From contig NZ_JACIBC010000002.1 in the NCBI RefSeq assembly GCF_014195095.1, forward strand, positions 558,001 through 622,000: a stretch of 64,000 bases of DNA. Direction: 5' to 3'. The translations under genes and the position numbers were made by a program. The DNA comes from Rhizobium sp. BK602. GTDB lineage: Bacteria > Pseudomonadota > Alphaproteobacteria > Rhizobiales > Rhizobiaceae. The notes under the pieces are model-generated. The model had not been told where the DNA came from. It saw nothing but the letters and a program-made list of their open reading frames with translations, and searched no databases. Below, piece by piece: positions 52,200 to 61,084 of this stretch; within the stretch, counting starts at the first letter, position 1; every line of letters starts with the position of its first letter.

Positions 52200-52706
52200 A
52201 TGGACCGAGCCGTGCTGCTTCGCGATGCGACCGAGGCCGATCTGCCCGCGATTTGCGAAATCTACAATCATGCCGTCGCGCACACGACCGCCATCTGGAA
52301 CGATACGCTCGTCGACATCGACAATCGCATCGAGTGGCTGAAGGCGCGCAGGGCGCGGGGGTTTCCGGTCGTCGTCGCTGAGAAGGACGGCAAGGTTGCC
52401 GGCTATGCCTCCTATGGCGACTGGCGTGCCTTCGACGGCTATCGCCACACGGTCGAAAACTCCATCTATGTCGACAAGGATCATCGCGGTCTCGGCATCG
52501 GCGAGGGCCTTCTGCGCGAGTTGATTAGCCGCGCCGACAATGGCGATGTCCATGTCATGATCGCGGCGATCGAGACCGGCAACACCGTCTCCATCCGCCT
52601 GCACGAGAAGCTGGGCTTTCGCATCGCCGGGCAGTTTTCCGAAGTCGGCACCAAGTTCGGTCGCTGGCTGGACCTGACCTGCATGGAATTGCGCATCGGG
52701 GCCTGA
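52200..52706 (+). CDS. GNAT acetyltransferase, phosphinothricin/methionine-sulfoximine type
   Basis: This is a 168-residue protein with the Pat/Bar/MddA layout: ATEADLPAICEIYNHAV, then WNDTLVDIDNRIEWLKAR, and a core VENSIYVDKDHRGLGIGEGLL with the R-G-L-G-I-G acetyl-CoA loop. Enzymes of this group acetylate methionine sulfoximine, sulfone or phosphinothricin. Placement beside msrB, another methionine-oxide enzyme, fits that theme, though the genes are convergent. Specificity is inferred from the family. Confidence 0.83.
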   Translation: MDRAVLLRDATEADLPAICEIYNHAVAHTTAIWNDTLVDIDNRIEWLKARRARGFPVVVAEKDGKVAGYASYGDWRAFDGYRHTVENSIYVDKDHRGLGIGEGLLRELISRADNGDVHVMIAAIETGNTVSIRLHEKLGFRIAGQFSEVGTKFGRWLDLTCMELRIGA

Positions 52707-52714
52707 CGGGCGGG

Positions 52715-53128
52715 TTATCCTTCCGCCTCGAACACCATGGCATGGCCGTTGATGCAATAGCGCAGCCCGGTCGGCGGCGGGCCGTCGGGGAAGACGTGGC
52801 CGAGATGCGCCTCGCAGGCGCCGCAGCGGATCTCGGTGCGCACCATGCCGTAGGAATCGTCGCGATATTCCGTCACCGCCTCGGGCGAGACCGGCTCGAA
52901 ATAACTCGGCCAGCCACAGCCGGCGTCGAACTTGGTGTCGGAGCGGAAGAGCGGCGCATCGCAGCAGACACAGCGATAGAGGCCGGTTTCAAACGAATTC
53001 CAATAGGGGCCGGTAAAGGCCCGCTCGGTGCCATGCTGCCGGGTCACGCGATATTGCTCCGGCGTCAATTGCTCCCGCCATTCGGCATCGGTCTTTTCGA
53101 TTTTCGGCTTGGTCATCGTAACGGACAT
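52715..53128 (-). CDS. msrB: Peptide methionine-R-sulfoxide reductase MsrB
   Basis: This is a 137-residue MsrB. Zinc is held by CVCC and CGAC pairs ([23 protein letters not shown]). The fold blocks [10 protein letters not shown] and [13 protein letters not shown] lead to the catalytic Cys in [10 protein letters not shown]. After the Cys-Ile-Asn the sequence is Gly-His-Ala-Met, a variant ending of this loop. It repairs R-epimer methionine sulfoxide in proteins. The start at 53128 gives a normal length. Confidence 0.92.
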   Translation of the reverse strand: MSVTMTKPKIEKTDAEWREQLTPEQYRVTRQHGTERAFTGPYWNSFETGLYRCVCCDAPLFRSDTKFDAGCGWPSYFEPVSPEAVTEYRDDSYGMVRTEIRCGACEAHLGHVFPDGPPPTGLRYCINGHAMVFEAEG

Positions 53129-53366
53129 GCGCGCCATCCTTTCCCGCCGTCCCGGCACACGAGACGGATTCCTACCAATATCCCTCCAATATAATGTGGC
53201 GTTTCCGAATGGTTGTTCAATCGCCGGATCGTGCCGTTGAAGTACAATTCCAGTGGGTTACTTCCAGCTTTCCTCACGCAGGGCTTGAGGCGGTTCAACC
53301 TTTGTCCTATCCCAGAAAGGACTTCCGGCCATGCCGGATCGTGCGATCGTTCAGCAGGGAGAAGAC

Positions 53367-55742
53367 ATGGCCAGTGTCACCGGCCTGACATTCCTGGCTT
53401 TGTGTCTGCCCTTTCTCGGTGCGATCATTGCCCCCGTTGCCGTTCGTCGTCTCGGTCACAACGCGGCCTGGCCGCTGGCCCTGCTTCCCGCGCTCGCCTT
53501 CCTGCATTTTTCCGGTTTCCTTCCGACGATTTCCGCCGGTTCCAGCATCCAGGGCGGCCTCGATTGGGTGCCGAGCCTGGCCTTGCGTTTTTCCTGGCTG
53601 CTCGATGGCCTGTCGCTGACCTTCGCGCTGCTGATCACCGGGATCGGCACGCTGATCGTGCTTTATGCCGGCGGTTATCTGAACGGGCATGCGGATCAGG
53701 GACGCTTCCTGTCCTTCATCTTCCTGTTCATGGGCTCGATGCTCGGCCTTGTCGTATCGGACAGCTTCCTGACCCTGTTCGTCTTCTGGGAACTCACCTC
53801 GATCACTTCCTTCCTGCTGATCGGCTTCGATCATCAGCGCGAGGCATCGCGCCGAGCCGCGCTGCAGGCGCTGGTCGTCACCGGCGGGGGAGGGCTGCTG
53901 CTGCTTGCGGGCCTGCTTCTGATCTGGCAGGCCACTGGCGTCGCCGATCTGTCCGGCTTGCTGAAGGCCGGCGGCGTCCTGCGCGAAAGCCCGCTCTATC
54001 TTGCGGCGCTGATCCTGGTCCTCGGCGGCGCCTTCACCAAGTCGGCGCAATTTCCTTTCCATTTCTGGCTGCCCAATGCCATGGAAGCGCCGACGCCGGT
54101 GTCGGCCTATCTGCATTCCGCGACCATGGTGAAGGCCGGCGTCTATCTGCTGATGCGCCTCAATCCGGTCATGGGCGGCACGACGGCATGGCAGACGATC
54201 CTGCCTGTCTTCGGCGCCGCGACGCTTCTGGTCGGCACGCTGCTCGCCATCCGCCAGACCGACCTGAAGCTGAAGCTCGCCTATACCACCGTCTCCTCGC
54301 TCGGCCTGCTGGTGCTGCTGACCGGCTTCGGCACGGATTATGCGGTGGAAGCCGCCGTGCTCTATCTGGTGGCGCATTCGCTGTTCAAGGGCGCCCTGTT
54401 CATGGTCGCCGGCATCGTCGACCACGAGACCGGGACGCGCGACATCACCCGGCTCGGCGGCCTGCGGAATGCCATGCCGCTGACCTTCGCCGCGGCCCTC
54501 GTGGCGGCGATTTCCATGGGCGGCCTGCCGCCCGCCTTCGGCTTCCTTGCCAAGGAGGAAATCTATGCCGCGCTGGCCGGTGCGTCTCCCTGGCCGGTCG
54601 TGCTGACGGTCATCGCGGTTGCCGGCAATGCGCTGATGTTCGCCATCGCTTTCGCCGTGGCCCTAAAGCCGTTCCTCGGCACGCGCGTCGAGACACCCAG
54701 GCATCCGCACGAGGCGCCGCCCTTGCTCTGGCTCGGCCCGGTCGTGCTGGCCATCCTCGGCCTCGCTGCCGCCATCGCCTCCGGCCCCTGGCATAGTTAT
54801 GTCTCCTCGCCGATGGCGAGTGCCGTCAGCGGCAAGGCGATGGAGATATCGGTCTCGCTCGCTCCCCATATCGGCCTGCCGCTGGCGCTCTCGATATTGA
54901 CCGTGCTGGCTGGCATTTTCGTCTACTGGAAGCTCGACCGCGCCCGCTTCCTGATGTCGGCGGTGCTGCGCCATCTCGGACCGGGGCCGGATCGCGGCTT
55001 CGATGCCTTCATGTCCGGGCTGGTGCGCCTGTCGCATGCCGTCTCGCGCGTCCTGCAGCCGGGTCGGCTGGAGATTTATATCGCCGTGACCTTCCTTTGC
55101 CTTGCGGCCATGCTGCTGGTGCCGCCGGTGCTCCATGGCGAATTGCCCGTCGCGCCCTCCTGGCCCGACCTGCAATGGCATGAGGCGGCGATCTTCCTGA
55201 TCGCCATCATCGGCCTCGGCGCCGTCGTCCTCGCCCGCGACCGGCTGACGGCGATCGTATCGCTCGGCATCCAGGGCTTTGCCGTGGCGGTCATCTTCCT
55301 GCTGTTCGGTGCGCCGGACCTGTCCTTCACCCAGTTCATGGTGGAGACGCTTTCCGTCGTCATCCTGGCGCTGGTCATGACGCGGCTGCGGCTTTCGGCT
55401 TCGGATCGCCGTCCGCCGCTGCGGATGCTTTGGCATGCGGCGCTCGCCGTCGCTTGCGGCCTCGGTTTCGGGCTGCTGTTGCTGAAGGCGACGCAGGCAC
55501 CCTTCGACCTGACGCTGACGGCCTTCTTCAATCAATATTCCAAGCTGATCGCCCATGGCGCCAATGTCGTCAACGTCATCATCGTCGATTTCCGCGGCAC
55601 GGATACGCTCGGCGAGATCGCCGTCGTCACCATCACCGGCCTTGCCATCCTGGCGCTGATCCGCATCCGCGCCGGCGGCGAGCGCAAGCTTGCGGCCAAC
55701 GATCCTGATCTGGAAGAAAAGATGGAGGCGGAGCGCCGATGA
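53367..55742 (+). CDS. mrpA: Mrp Na+/H+ antiporter subunit A
   Basis: This is a 791-residue protein and the largest of the operon. The N-terminal ND5-like part has the proton-channel block [19 protein letters not shown] (about 239-257) and [16 protein letters not shown]. The last 200 residues form the MrpA-specific extension ([18 protein letters not shown], then [17 protein letters not shown]). Subunit B is a separate gene here, unlike the fused A/B form reported for some rhizobial pha operons. The ATG follows AGGGAGAAG and overlaps no upstream gene. Its stop overlaps the mrpB start (ATGA). Also called phaA/mnhA. Confidence 0.93.
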   Translation: MASVTGLTFLALCLPFLGAIIAPVAVRRLGHNAAWPLALLPALAFLHFSGFLPTISAGSSIQGGLDWVPSLALRFSWLLDGLSLTFALLITGIGTLIVLYAGGYLNGHADQGRFLSFIFLFMGSMLGLVVSDSFLTLFVFWELTSITSFLLIGFDHQREASRRAALQALVVTGGGGLLLLAGLLLIWQATGVADLSGLLKAGGVLRESPLYLAALILVLGGAFTKSAQFPFHFWLPNAMEAPTPVSAYLHSATMVKAGVYLLMRLNPVMGGTTAWQTILPVFGAATLLVGTLLAIRQTDLKLKLAYTTVSSLGLLVLLTGFGTDYAVEAAVLYLVAHSLFKGALFMVAGIVDHETGTRDITRLGGLRNAMPLTFAAALVAAISMGGLPPAFGFLAKEEIYAALAGASPWPVVLTVIAVAGNALMFAIAFAVALKPFLGTRVETPRHPHEAPPLLWLGPVVLAILGLAAAIASGPWHSYVSSPMASAVSGKAMEISVSLAPHIGLPLALSILTVLAGIFVYWKLDRARFLMSAVLRHLGPGPDRGFDAFMSGLVRLSHAVSRVLQPGRLEIYIAVTFLCLAAMLLVPPVLHGELPVAPSWPDLQWHEAAIFLIAIIGLGAVVLARDRLTAIVSLGIQGFAVAVIFLLFGAPDLSFTQFMVETLSVVILALVMTRLRLSASDRRPPLRMLWHAALAVACGLGFGLLLLKATQAPFDLTLTAFFNQYSKLIAHGANVVNVIIVDFRGTDTLGEIAVVTITGLAILALIRIRAGGERKLAANDPDLEEKMEAERR

Positions 55743-56158
55743 ACACGCTGATCTTCCGCACGGCCGCGCCCTTCCTGACGGCGCTGATGCTGCTCTTTTC
55801 CGTTTTCGTACTGCTGCGCGGCCATAACGAGCCCGGCGGCGGCTTCATCGGCGGTCTGATCGCCGCCTCGGGCTTTGCGATCTATGGTATTGCCTGTGGC
55901 GTCACGGCGGTGCGCCGCGCCATCGTCTTCCATCCGCTGGCGATCGCCGGCTTCGGCCTGCTGGCGGCGACGGTCGCCGGGCTGCTGTCGGTCTTCTTCG
56001 GCGTGCCCTTCATGACCGGGCTGTGGATCTATCCGCATCTGTTCGGCGTCGAGGTGCCGCTCTCCAGCGTCATGCTGTTCGACACCGGCGTCTATCTGGT
56101 CGTCGTCGGCGCCATCACCTCGATCGCGCTGGCGCTCGAGGAGCGGGAGGTGGAGTGA
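55739..56158 (+). CDS. mrpB: Mrp antiporter subunit B
   Basis: This is a 139-residue MnhB protein with four membrane segments. It contains [23 protein letters not shown], the signature of MnhB, and [16 protein letters not shown]. It starts in an ATGA overlap with mrpA and ends in a TGATG overlap with mrpC. Confidence 0.92.
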   Translation: MNTLIFRTAAPFLTALMLLFSVFVLLRGHNEPGGGFIGGLIAASGFAIYGIACGVTAVRRAIVFHPLAIAGFGLLAATVAGLLSVFFGVPFMTGLWIYPHLFGVEVPLSSVMLFDTGVYLVVVGAITSIALALEEREVE

Positions 56159-56535
56159 TGGAGGCTGTCTTCGCCGTCCTCGTCGGCCTGTTCTTCGCGG
56201 TCGCGATCTACCTGATGCTGTCGGGTTTTTCGATCCGTATCATGCTCGGCATCGCCATTCTCGGCAACGCCGTCAACCTGCTGCTCTTCACCGCCGGCCG
56301 GGTGACGCGCGAGGTGCCGCCGATCATTGCGGCCGGGGCCGACACGCTCGGCATGGAGGCCGCCAATCCGTTGCCGCAGGCCCTGATCCTGACGGCGATC
56401 GTCATTTCCTTCTCTTTCCTCGCCTTCCTGCTGGTGCTCACCTACCGCGCCTATCAGGACCTGCGCACCGACGATACCGGCGAGATGCGGGTGGCGGAAC
56501 CGGACGAGCGGCCGCTGCCGCCTTTGGGGTACTGA
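56158..56535 (+). CDS. mrpC: Mrp antiporter subunit C
   Basis: This is a 125-residue NuoK-like subunit. It has three membrane helices, GFSIRIMLGIAILGNAVNLLLF in the second, and DPLPQALILTAIVI-type sequence here as ANPLPQALILTAIVISFS. The ATG shares one base with the mrpB stop. Confidence 0.92.
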   Translation: MEAVFAVLVGLFFAVAIYLMLSGFSIRIMLGIAILGNAVNLLLFTAGRVTREVPPIIAAGADTLGMEAANPLPQALILTAIVISFSFLAFLLVLTYRAYQDLRTDDTGEMRVAEPDERPLPPLGY

Positions 56536-56539
56536 CGGC

Positions 56540-58108
56540 ATGGCGGCACCTGCAAACACCGCTATCGATCTTTCCGCCGCGCTGGTGACCGCGCCGGTGG
56601 CGGCGGCGCATTGGCTGGTCATCCTGCCGGTGGTGCTCTGCATCGGCCTCGGCGCGCTGCTGCTGATGCTGCGCGATCGCACCGCCTTGCATGGCTGGAT
56701 CGCCATCCCCGGCCTGGTCGTCCTGGTGCTGGCGGACCTTGCCCTGCTGTGTAAGGTCGCTGCCGAGGGACCGCTGACCATGGTCATGGGCCGCTGGCTC
56801 CCGCCCTTCGGCATTGCCTTCAGCGTCGATCTCTTCGGCGCGGTGATGGCGCTCGCCGCGGCCATCGTGGCGCTGGCGGGGAGCCTCTACGCGCTCGGCG
56901 AAATCACCACCAGCGGCCGCCGTTACGGCTTCTTCCCTTTCCTGATGCTGCTGCTTGCCGGCGTCAGCGGCGCGTTCCTCACCGGGGATGTCTTCAATCT
57001 CTATGTCTGGTTCGAAGTGCTGCTGATCTCGTCCTTCGGCCTGCTGATCCTCGGCTCGGAACGGGAGCAGATCGACGGCGCCCTGAAATATGCGGTGCTG
57101 AACCTCATCGCCACGACGCTGTTCCTCGTCTCCGTCGGCTATCTCTACGCCGTCTTCGGCACGCTCAACATGGCCGACATCGCCATGAAGGCGAAGACAC
57201 CAGACAGCGAGGCGCCGCTGATGACGCTGGCCGGCCTGTTCCTGCTGGCTTTCGGGATGAAGGCTGCCGCCTTTCCGGTCAATTTCTGGCTGCCGGCCTC
57301 CTATCATACGCCGCGTATCACCGTCTCCGCGCTGTTCGCCGGCCTGCTGACCAAGGTCGGCATCTATGCGCTGATCCGGGTGCTGGTCATGCTGCTGCCG
57401 GCCGAAAGTGCCGGGCTTGCGCCGCTCATCGCGACGGTCGCCATCGCAACCATGCTTGCCGGTGTCCTCGGCGCGCTCGGCGAAAGCGATCTGCGCCGCC
57501 TGCTCGGCTATGTCGTCATTTCAGGCATCGGCACGATGCTTGCGGGCGTCGCGCTCGGCAGCGCCGGCGGTCTTGGCGGCGCGATCTTCTATGCGCTGCA
57601 TTCGATGGTGCTGATGACGGCGCTCTATCTGTTGTCGGGACAGGCGGCGCGTCTTGGCGGCGGCTTCTCGCTCCATGGGCTCGGCGGGCTTTATCGGCAA
57701 AGCAGCTGGTTCGCCGGCCTGTCGCTGGTGCTGTTTTTCGCCGCCAGCGGCTTGCCGCCCTTTTCCGGCTTCTGGCCAAAGGTCGTGCTGGTCAAGGCCG
57801 CGCTCGACAGCGGTGCCTGGTGGCTCGCCGCCGCGATCCTCCTGACCGGCTTTCTCACCACCATCGCATTCGGCCGCGTCTTCCTGCTGGCCTATTGGCG
57901 TCCGAGAACCCAGCAGGACGCGGTCGTCGCGTCGGAACCCATCGCCTGGCAGGCCAACTTGCCGATCGCCGTCCTGGCCGCCCTGGTGATCGGTTTTGGC
58001 CTTTTCCCCGAGCCGCTCCTGCATTTGACGCAGCGGGCCGCGCTTGGCCTTGAGGATCCTTCAGCCTATCTGCATTCGGTCTTTCCGGGAGGGGCGGGGA
58101 CACAATGA
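56540..58108 (+). CDS. mrpD: Mrp antiporter subunit D
   Basis: This is a 522-residue ND4/ND2-like antiporter core with about 14 helices. GDVFNLYVWFEVLLISSFGL contains the key Glu of helix 5. KAAAFPVNFWLPASYHTPRI and LLTKVGIYALIRV form the proton-path region. It follows mrpC by 4 bp and overlaps mrpE by 4 bp. Confidence 0.93.
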   Translation: MAAPANTAIDLSAALVTAPVAAAHWLVILPVVLCIGLGALLLMLRDRTALHGWIAIPGLVVLVLADLALLCKVAAEGPLTMVMGRWLPPFGIAFSVDLFGAVMALAAAIVALAGSLYALGEITTSGRRYGFFPFLMLLLAGVSGAFLTGDVFNLYVWFEVLLISSFGLLILGSEREQIDGALKYAVLNLIATTLFLVSVGYLYAVFGTLNMADIAMKAKTPDSEAPLMTLAGLFLLAFGMKAAAFPVNFWLPASYHTPRITVSALFAGLLTKVGIYALIRVLVMLLPAESAGLAPLIATVAIATMLAGVLGALGESDLRRLLGYVVISGIGTMLAGVALGSAGGLGGAIFYALHSMVLMTALYLLSGQAARLGGGFSLHGLGGLYRQSSWFAGLSLVLFFAASGLPPFSGFWPKVVLVKAALDSGAWWLAAAILLTGFLTTIAFGRVFLLAYWRPRTQQDAVVASEPIAWQANLPIAVLAALVIGFGLFPEPLLHLTQRAALGLEDPSAYLHSVFPGGAGTQ

Positions 58109-58578
58109 TCCTGTTCGTGTTCAACCTTCTGCTTGCCATCGTCTGGGCCGCCATCACCGGCAGTGCCTCCTTCGTCAACCTCGTCTTCGGCTTCGTTCTC
58201 GCGGCACTGGCGCTGGCGATCGTGCGGCAATCCTATGGCGGCGTGCTCTATCTCGGCCGTATCAGGCGGATTGTCGCACTGCTGTTTCTGTTCCTGCGCG
58301 AACTCGCCAATTCCGCTTGGACCGTTGCCGTCACCGTGATGAGCCCGAGACTGGATGTGAAGCCCGGCATCTTCGCCTTTCCGCTGACCGTCGACCGCGA
58401 CTTCGAGATCGCGCTGCTCGCCAACCTCATCACGCTTACCCCCGGCACGCTTTCGGTCGACGTCTCCGACGACCGCAAGACGCTCTATGTGCACGCGCTC
58501 GACTGTTCCGATCCGGAAGCGACGAAACGCAGCATCGCCGATGGCTTTGAACGCCGGATCATGGAGGCGTTCCGATGA
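58105..58578 (+). CDS. mrpE: Mrp antiporter subunit E
   Basis: This is a 157-residue MnhE subunit with the family blocks [37 protein letters not shown] and [12 protein letters not shown]. Two N-terminal helices precede a cytoplasmic domain. It has 4-bp overlaps with both neighbours. Confidence 0.92.
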   Translation: MILFVFNLLLAIVWAAITGSASFVNLVFGFVLAALALAIVRQSYGGVLYLGRIRRIVALLFLFLRELANSAWTVAVTVMSPRLDVKPGIFAFPLTVDRDFEIALLANLITLTPGTLSVDVSDDRKTLYVHALDCSDPEATKRSIADGFERRIMEAFR

Positions 58579-58955
58579 CCGGTGCCGCCATCGTCTCGGC
58601 CGCCGCCATGGTGGCGCTCGGCATTCTTGCCTTGGCCTTCCTGCTCACCGTCTATCGCGTCGTCGCCGGGCCGAGCCTGCCGGACCGGGTGCTGGCGCTC
58701 GACATGCTGGTCGCCGTCGCCATCGGCTTCATCGCCGTCATCGCCATCAAGACCGGCTTCACCCTCTATATCGATATCGCCATCTCACTGGGCCTTGTCG
58801 GCTTTCTCGCCACCGTTGCCTTCGCCCGTTTCATCCTGAGCCAGGGCGCGGCGCGTGAAGCCGAACGGCAAGGCGTGTCTGCGGCGGGCGAGGCGGTGAA
58901 GCCAAAGGCCAAAAAGGCCCGCAAGGATGCGCGGACAAAAAAGGGAGGGCGATAA
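58575..58955 (+). CDS. mrpF: Mrp antiporter subunit F with a basic C-terminal tail
   Basis: This is a 126-residue protein. The first about 92 residues are the normal MnhF subunit: three helices, with [20 protein letters not shown]. Beyond that is a Lys/Arg/Ala-rich tail ([18 protein letters not shown]), longer than usual for the subunit. The tail is probably cytoplasmic and disordered. Its stop shares a base with the mrpG start. Confidence 0.92.
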   Translation: MTGAAIVSAAAMVALGILALAFLLTVYRVVAGPSLPDRVLALDMLVAVAIGFIAVIAIKTGFTLYIDIAISLGLVGFLATVAFARFILSQGAAREAERQGVSAAGEAVKPKAKKARKDARTKKGGR

Positions 58956-59308
58956 TGGAACTGCTCGCAGCCGTCGTCGTCGCCACCCTGCTTTTGGCCG
59001 GCGCCCTGTTCGCACTGGTTGCCGCGATCGGTATCGTTCGCCTGCCGGATCTCTACAGCCGCATGCATGCCGCCTCGAAAGCCGGCACGGTCGGTTCCGG
59101 CCTGTTGCTGCTTGCGGTCGGCGTCCATTCACAGGATTTTTCTATTTTCGCGCGGGCGCTCGCTGGTTTCGTCTTCTTCGTCTTGACTGCGCCAATTTCA
59201 GCCCATCTTCTTGCACGTGCCGCGCATAAAGCCGGCTATCGGTTGACGCCGCCATCTGTTCGCGATGATCTGACGAGAGCACAACGGAATGGCAGTCGTA
59301 CAAAATGA
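58955..59308 (+). CDS. mrpG: Mrp antiporter subunit G
   Basis: This is a 117-residue MnhG subunit with three helices: [23 protein letters not shown] is the family signature, and [18 protein letters not shown] is the third helix. It ends the seven-gene operon, which together forms one Na+(K+)/H+ antiporter complex for pH and salt homeostasis. No terminator is clear in the first bases after its stop. Confidence 0.92.
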   Translation: MELLAAVVVATLLLAGALFALVAAIGIVRLPDLYSRMHAASKAGTVGSGLLLLAVGVHSQDFSIFARALAGFVFFVLTAPISAHLLARAAHKAGYRLTPPSVRDDLTRAQRNGSRTK

Positions 59309-59852
59309 AGCGCTAACAAACGCAAGGATTGCTGTGGTGGGAATACAATTCTAGTTCTTAGTTACCTATTTTTAATAGATGAGCATTTTGCGAAGAATTG
59401 ATAGAATTAAAAACTGGACTTTTGGGTAAAGAGTGATAATTCACATTGAAGTAGAGTTCTGATGTTGAATTAGTCTCGGCCGGAATTAAGTGCCTAATGT
59501 TCTGATCTTTCCTTCAAGCAGCAGTGGGCAAAACTTATTTTCGGTTAAGGTTTGGCGGACCTATCTCCGTCATCACTGATTCTATCATTGGACGGTATAA
59601 AAGCGGGTTCCGTAGTGCGAAATCTAGGGGTGGATTTCGAATTGCGGGGCAAATGGCATGAAATACCCCGTTTTTTGCTGATGGCTGCTACGAATATGGA
59701 CAATGCGCCCGTGCGGATTGTCCAGTGCACAGGCCTCGAAAATCACATCGGTTTTCGCCGGGACTATGCACGGATCATGAGGAATGCCGTGTCTTTACGT
59801 GCTCCGCTGGAGACGTTGGCGCGGTAAGCAAGCCGATGAACAGGAGAACAAA
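59309..59852 (+). other. Long AT-rich leader upstream of mucR
   Basis: The 544 bp between mrpG and mucR are visibly richer in A and T than the flanks, especially 59340-59560 (runs such as TATTTTTAATAGATGAG and AATTGATAGAATTAAAA). MucR/Ros proteins bind AT-rich DNA and repress their own gene, so this is a probable MucR-binding region. It contains one small unassigned reading frame (59552-59827). No tRNA or known RNA was recognised. Confidence 0.5.
59552..59827 (+). CDS. Hypothetical small protein or gene remnant
   Basis: This is a 91-codon frame beginning at a TTG with no good Shine-Dalgarno. The middle, [18 protein letters not shown] to [18 protein letters not shown], faintly recalls a PilZ domain (short strands with R-N and I-G-F at the expected ends), but the key RxxxR is missing. 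It could be a decayed gene, a leader peptide gene or chance. Base composition is lower in GC than its neighbours. Confidence 0.3.
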   Translation: MADLSPSSLILSLDGIKAGSVVRNLGVDFELRGKWHEIPRFLLMAATNMDNAPVRIVQCTGLENHIGFRRDYARIMRNAVSLRAPLETLAR

Positions 59853-60281
59853 ATGACAGATACGGCCCTTGGCAATGGCCAGGATTTGCTGGTTGAACTG
59901 ACTGCCGACATCGTGGCGGCCTATGTCAGCAATCATGTAGTGCCGGTCACCGACCTTCCGAACCTGATTTCCGACGTGCATTCTGCTTTGAGCAACACCT
60001 CGGCTCCGGCACCTGCCGTCACCGTGGTAGAAAAGCAGAAGCCGGCCGTATCCGTTCGCAAGTCGGTACAGGACGACCAGATCACCTGCCTGGAATGCGG
60101 CGGCAGCTTCAAGTCGTTGAAGCGCCACCTGATGACCCATCATGGCCTTTCGCCAGAAGAATATCGTGAGAAGTGGGACTTGGCGGCCGATTACCCGATG
60201 GTCGCGCCCGCCTATGCCGAAGCCCGTTCGCGCCTTGCGAAGGAAATGGGTCTCGGCCAGCGCCGCAAGCGTGGCCGCTGA
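59853..60281 (+). CDS. mucR: MucR/Ros family zinc-finger transcriptional regulator
   Basis: This is a 142-residue protein. The Ros-type finger is [30 protein letters not shown], with Cys79, Cys82, His92 and His96/97 as zinc ligands. It ends in a basic GQRRKRGR tail. The N-terminal part mediates oligomerisation. MucR controls exopolysaccharide, motility and symbiosis or virulence genes in Rhizobiales by silencing AT-rich promoters. The ATG follows CAGGAG. A strong terminator follows. Confidence 0.94.
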   Translation: MTDTALGNGQDLLVELTADIVAAYVSNHVVPVTDLPNLISDVHSALSNTSAPAPAVTVVEKQKPAVSVRKSVQDDQITCLECGGSFKSLKRHLMTHHGLSPEEYREKWDLAADYPMVAPAYAEARSRLAKEMGLGQRRKRGR

Positions 60282-60304
60282 GGTTCCCAACCGAAGCCGC
60301 AAAG

Positions 60305-60334
60305 AAAAAACCCGGCTTTCGAGCCGGGTTTTTT
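60305..60334 (+). terminator. Rho-independent terminator after mucR
   Basis: AAAAAACCCGGCT (60305-60317) pairs perfectly with AGCCGGGTTTTTT (60322-60334) around a TTCG tetraloop. The 5' A tract and 3' T tract make it effective on both strands. Confidence 0.93.
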
Positions 60335-60342
60335 GTGTCTTG

Positions 60343-60442
60343 GAACATGTCGCGCAAAAGTGTGCAGCGGTTTTCCGTCCGCAATTGCGTTGATACAACA
60401 GCATGAGCGGTTCAGTGATTCCGTGAAGGATTGAACCGCTAT
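60343..60442 (-). repeat. Dispersed two-hairpin repeat, copy E (mosaic)
   Basis: On the minus strand, the first hairpin is AGCGGTTCA with TGAACCGCT. The core GGACGGAAAACCGCTGC follows as in copies A-C, but the end reads TTTTGCGCGACATG as in copy D. It is therefore a mosaic of two subtypes. The TAG at its first edge (60439-60441) is the stop codon of sufE. Confidence 0.75.
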
Positions 60443-60861
60443 GCAGCGGCGCGAATGCGCGCTTCCTCGCGGATACGCTTGATCATCGAGCGCAATCCAT
60501 TGGCACGTTGCGACGAGAGATGTTCGACGAGGCCGATCTTGCCGAAGACGTCGAGCGCGTCCAGCGCGGCGATCTCGGAGGCCGGCTTGCCGGAATAGGT
60601 GGCAAGCACGATGGCCACCAGTCCGCGCACGATATGCGCGTCGGAATCGCCCTCGAAGGTCAGGACCGGATTGTCCGGATCTCCCGCAGCATGCGTCACG
60701 AGCCAGACCTGGCTGGCGCAGCCCTGGACCTTGTTTTCCAGCGTGCGCTTCTCTTCCGGAAGATCGGGCAATGCCTTGCCGAGTTCGATCACATAGCGAT
60801 AGCGGTCCTCCCAGTCGTCCAGGAAGGAGAAATCCTCAATGATCTGCTCAAGCGTCGCCAT
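60439..60861 (-). CDS. sufE: SufE-family sulfur acceptor protein
   Basis: This is a 140-residue protein. The sulfur-accepting Cys48 is in KVQGCASQVWL, and the C-terminal half has HIVRGLVAIVLATYSGKP. It takes persulfide sulfur from the desulfurase SufS and enhances Fe-S assembly. No suf genes are adjacent. It is bracketed by two copies of the A-F repeat in opposite orientation, at 60343-60442 and 60881-60980, and its stop codon lies inside the first. Confidence 0.92.
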   Translation of the reverse strand: MATLEQIIEDFSFLDDWEDRYRYVIELGKALPDLPEEKRTLENKVQGCASQVWLVTHAAGDPDNPVLTFEGDSDAHIVRGLVAIVLATYSGKPASEIAALDALDVFGKIGLVEHLSSQRANGLRSMIKRIREEARIRAAA

Positions 60862-60880
60862 TCTGCCGGTCCAATTGTCC

Positions 60881-60980
60881 GGAGTGTTTCAGCACCTCAA
60901 GAGCGCTGAAACACTCCAACTTTCTATTTTACGCAATTCCGGGCGGAAAATCGCTGCGCACTTTTCCAGGAATTGCTCTA
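60881..60980 (+). repeat. Dispersed two-hairpin repeat, copy F
   Basis: The first hairpin is a perfect 13-bp stem GGAGTGTTTCAGC / GCTGAAACACTCC with an 11-base loop. The core has GCAATTCC pairing with GGAATTGC around GGGCGGAAAATCGCTGCGC. This copy lies 20 bp upstream of the sufE start codon and does not touch a stop codon. About 100 bp of unique sequence separate it from the DUF5330 stop. Confidence 0.8.
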
Positions 60981-61084
60981 TTGCCTGCATATAAGTGAAA
61001 TGGTCGATGATTTGAACCCGTGGCAAAAAAGATCGCCGTGAGCGGTCGGGCTCACGGCGCGGGGCAGGTTTCAGGGAAGACATG

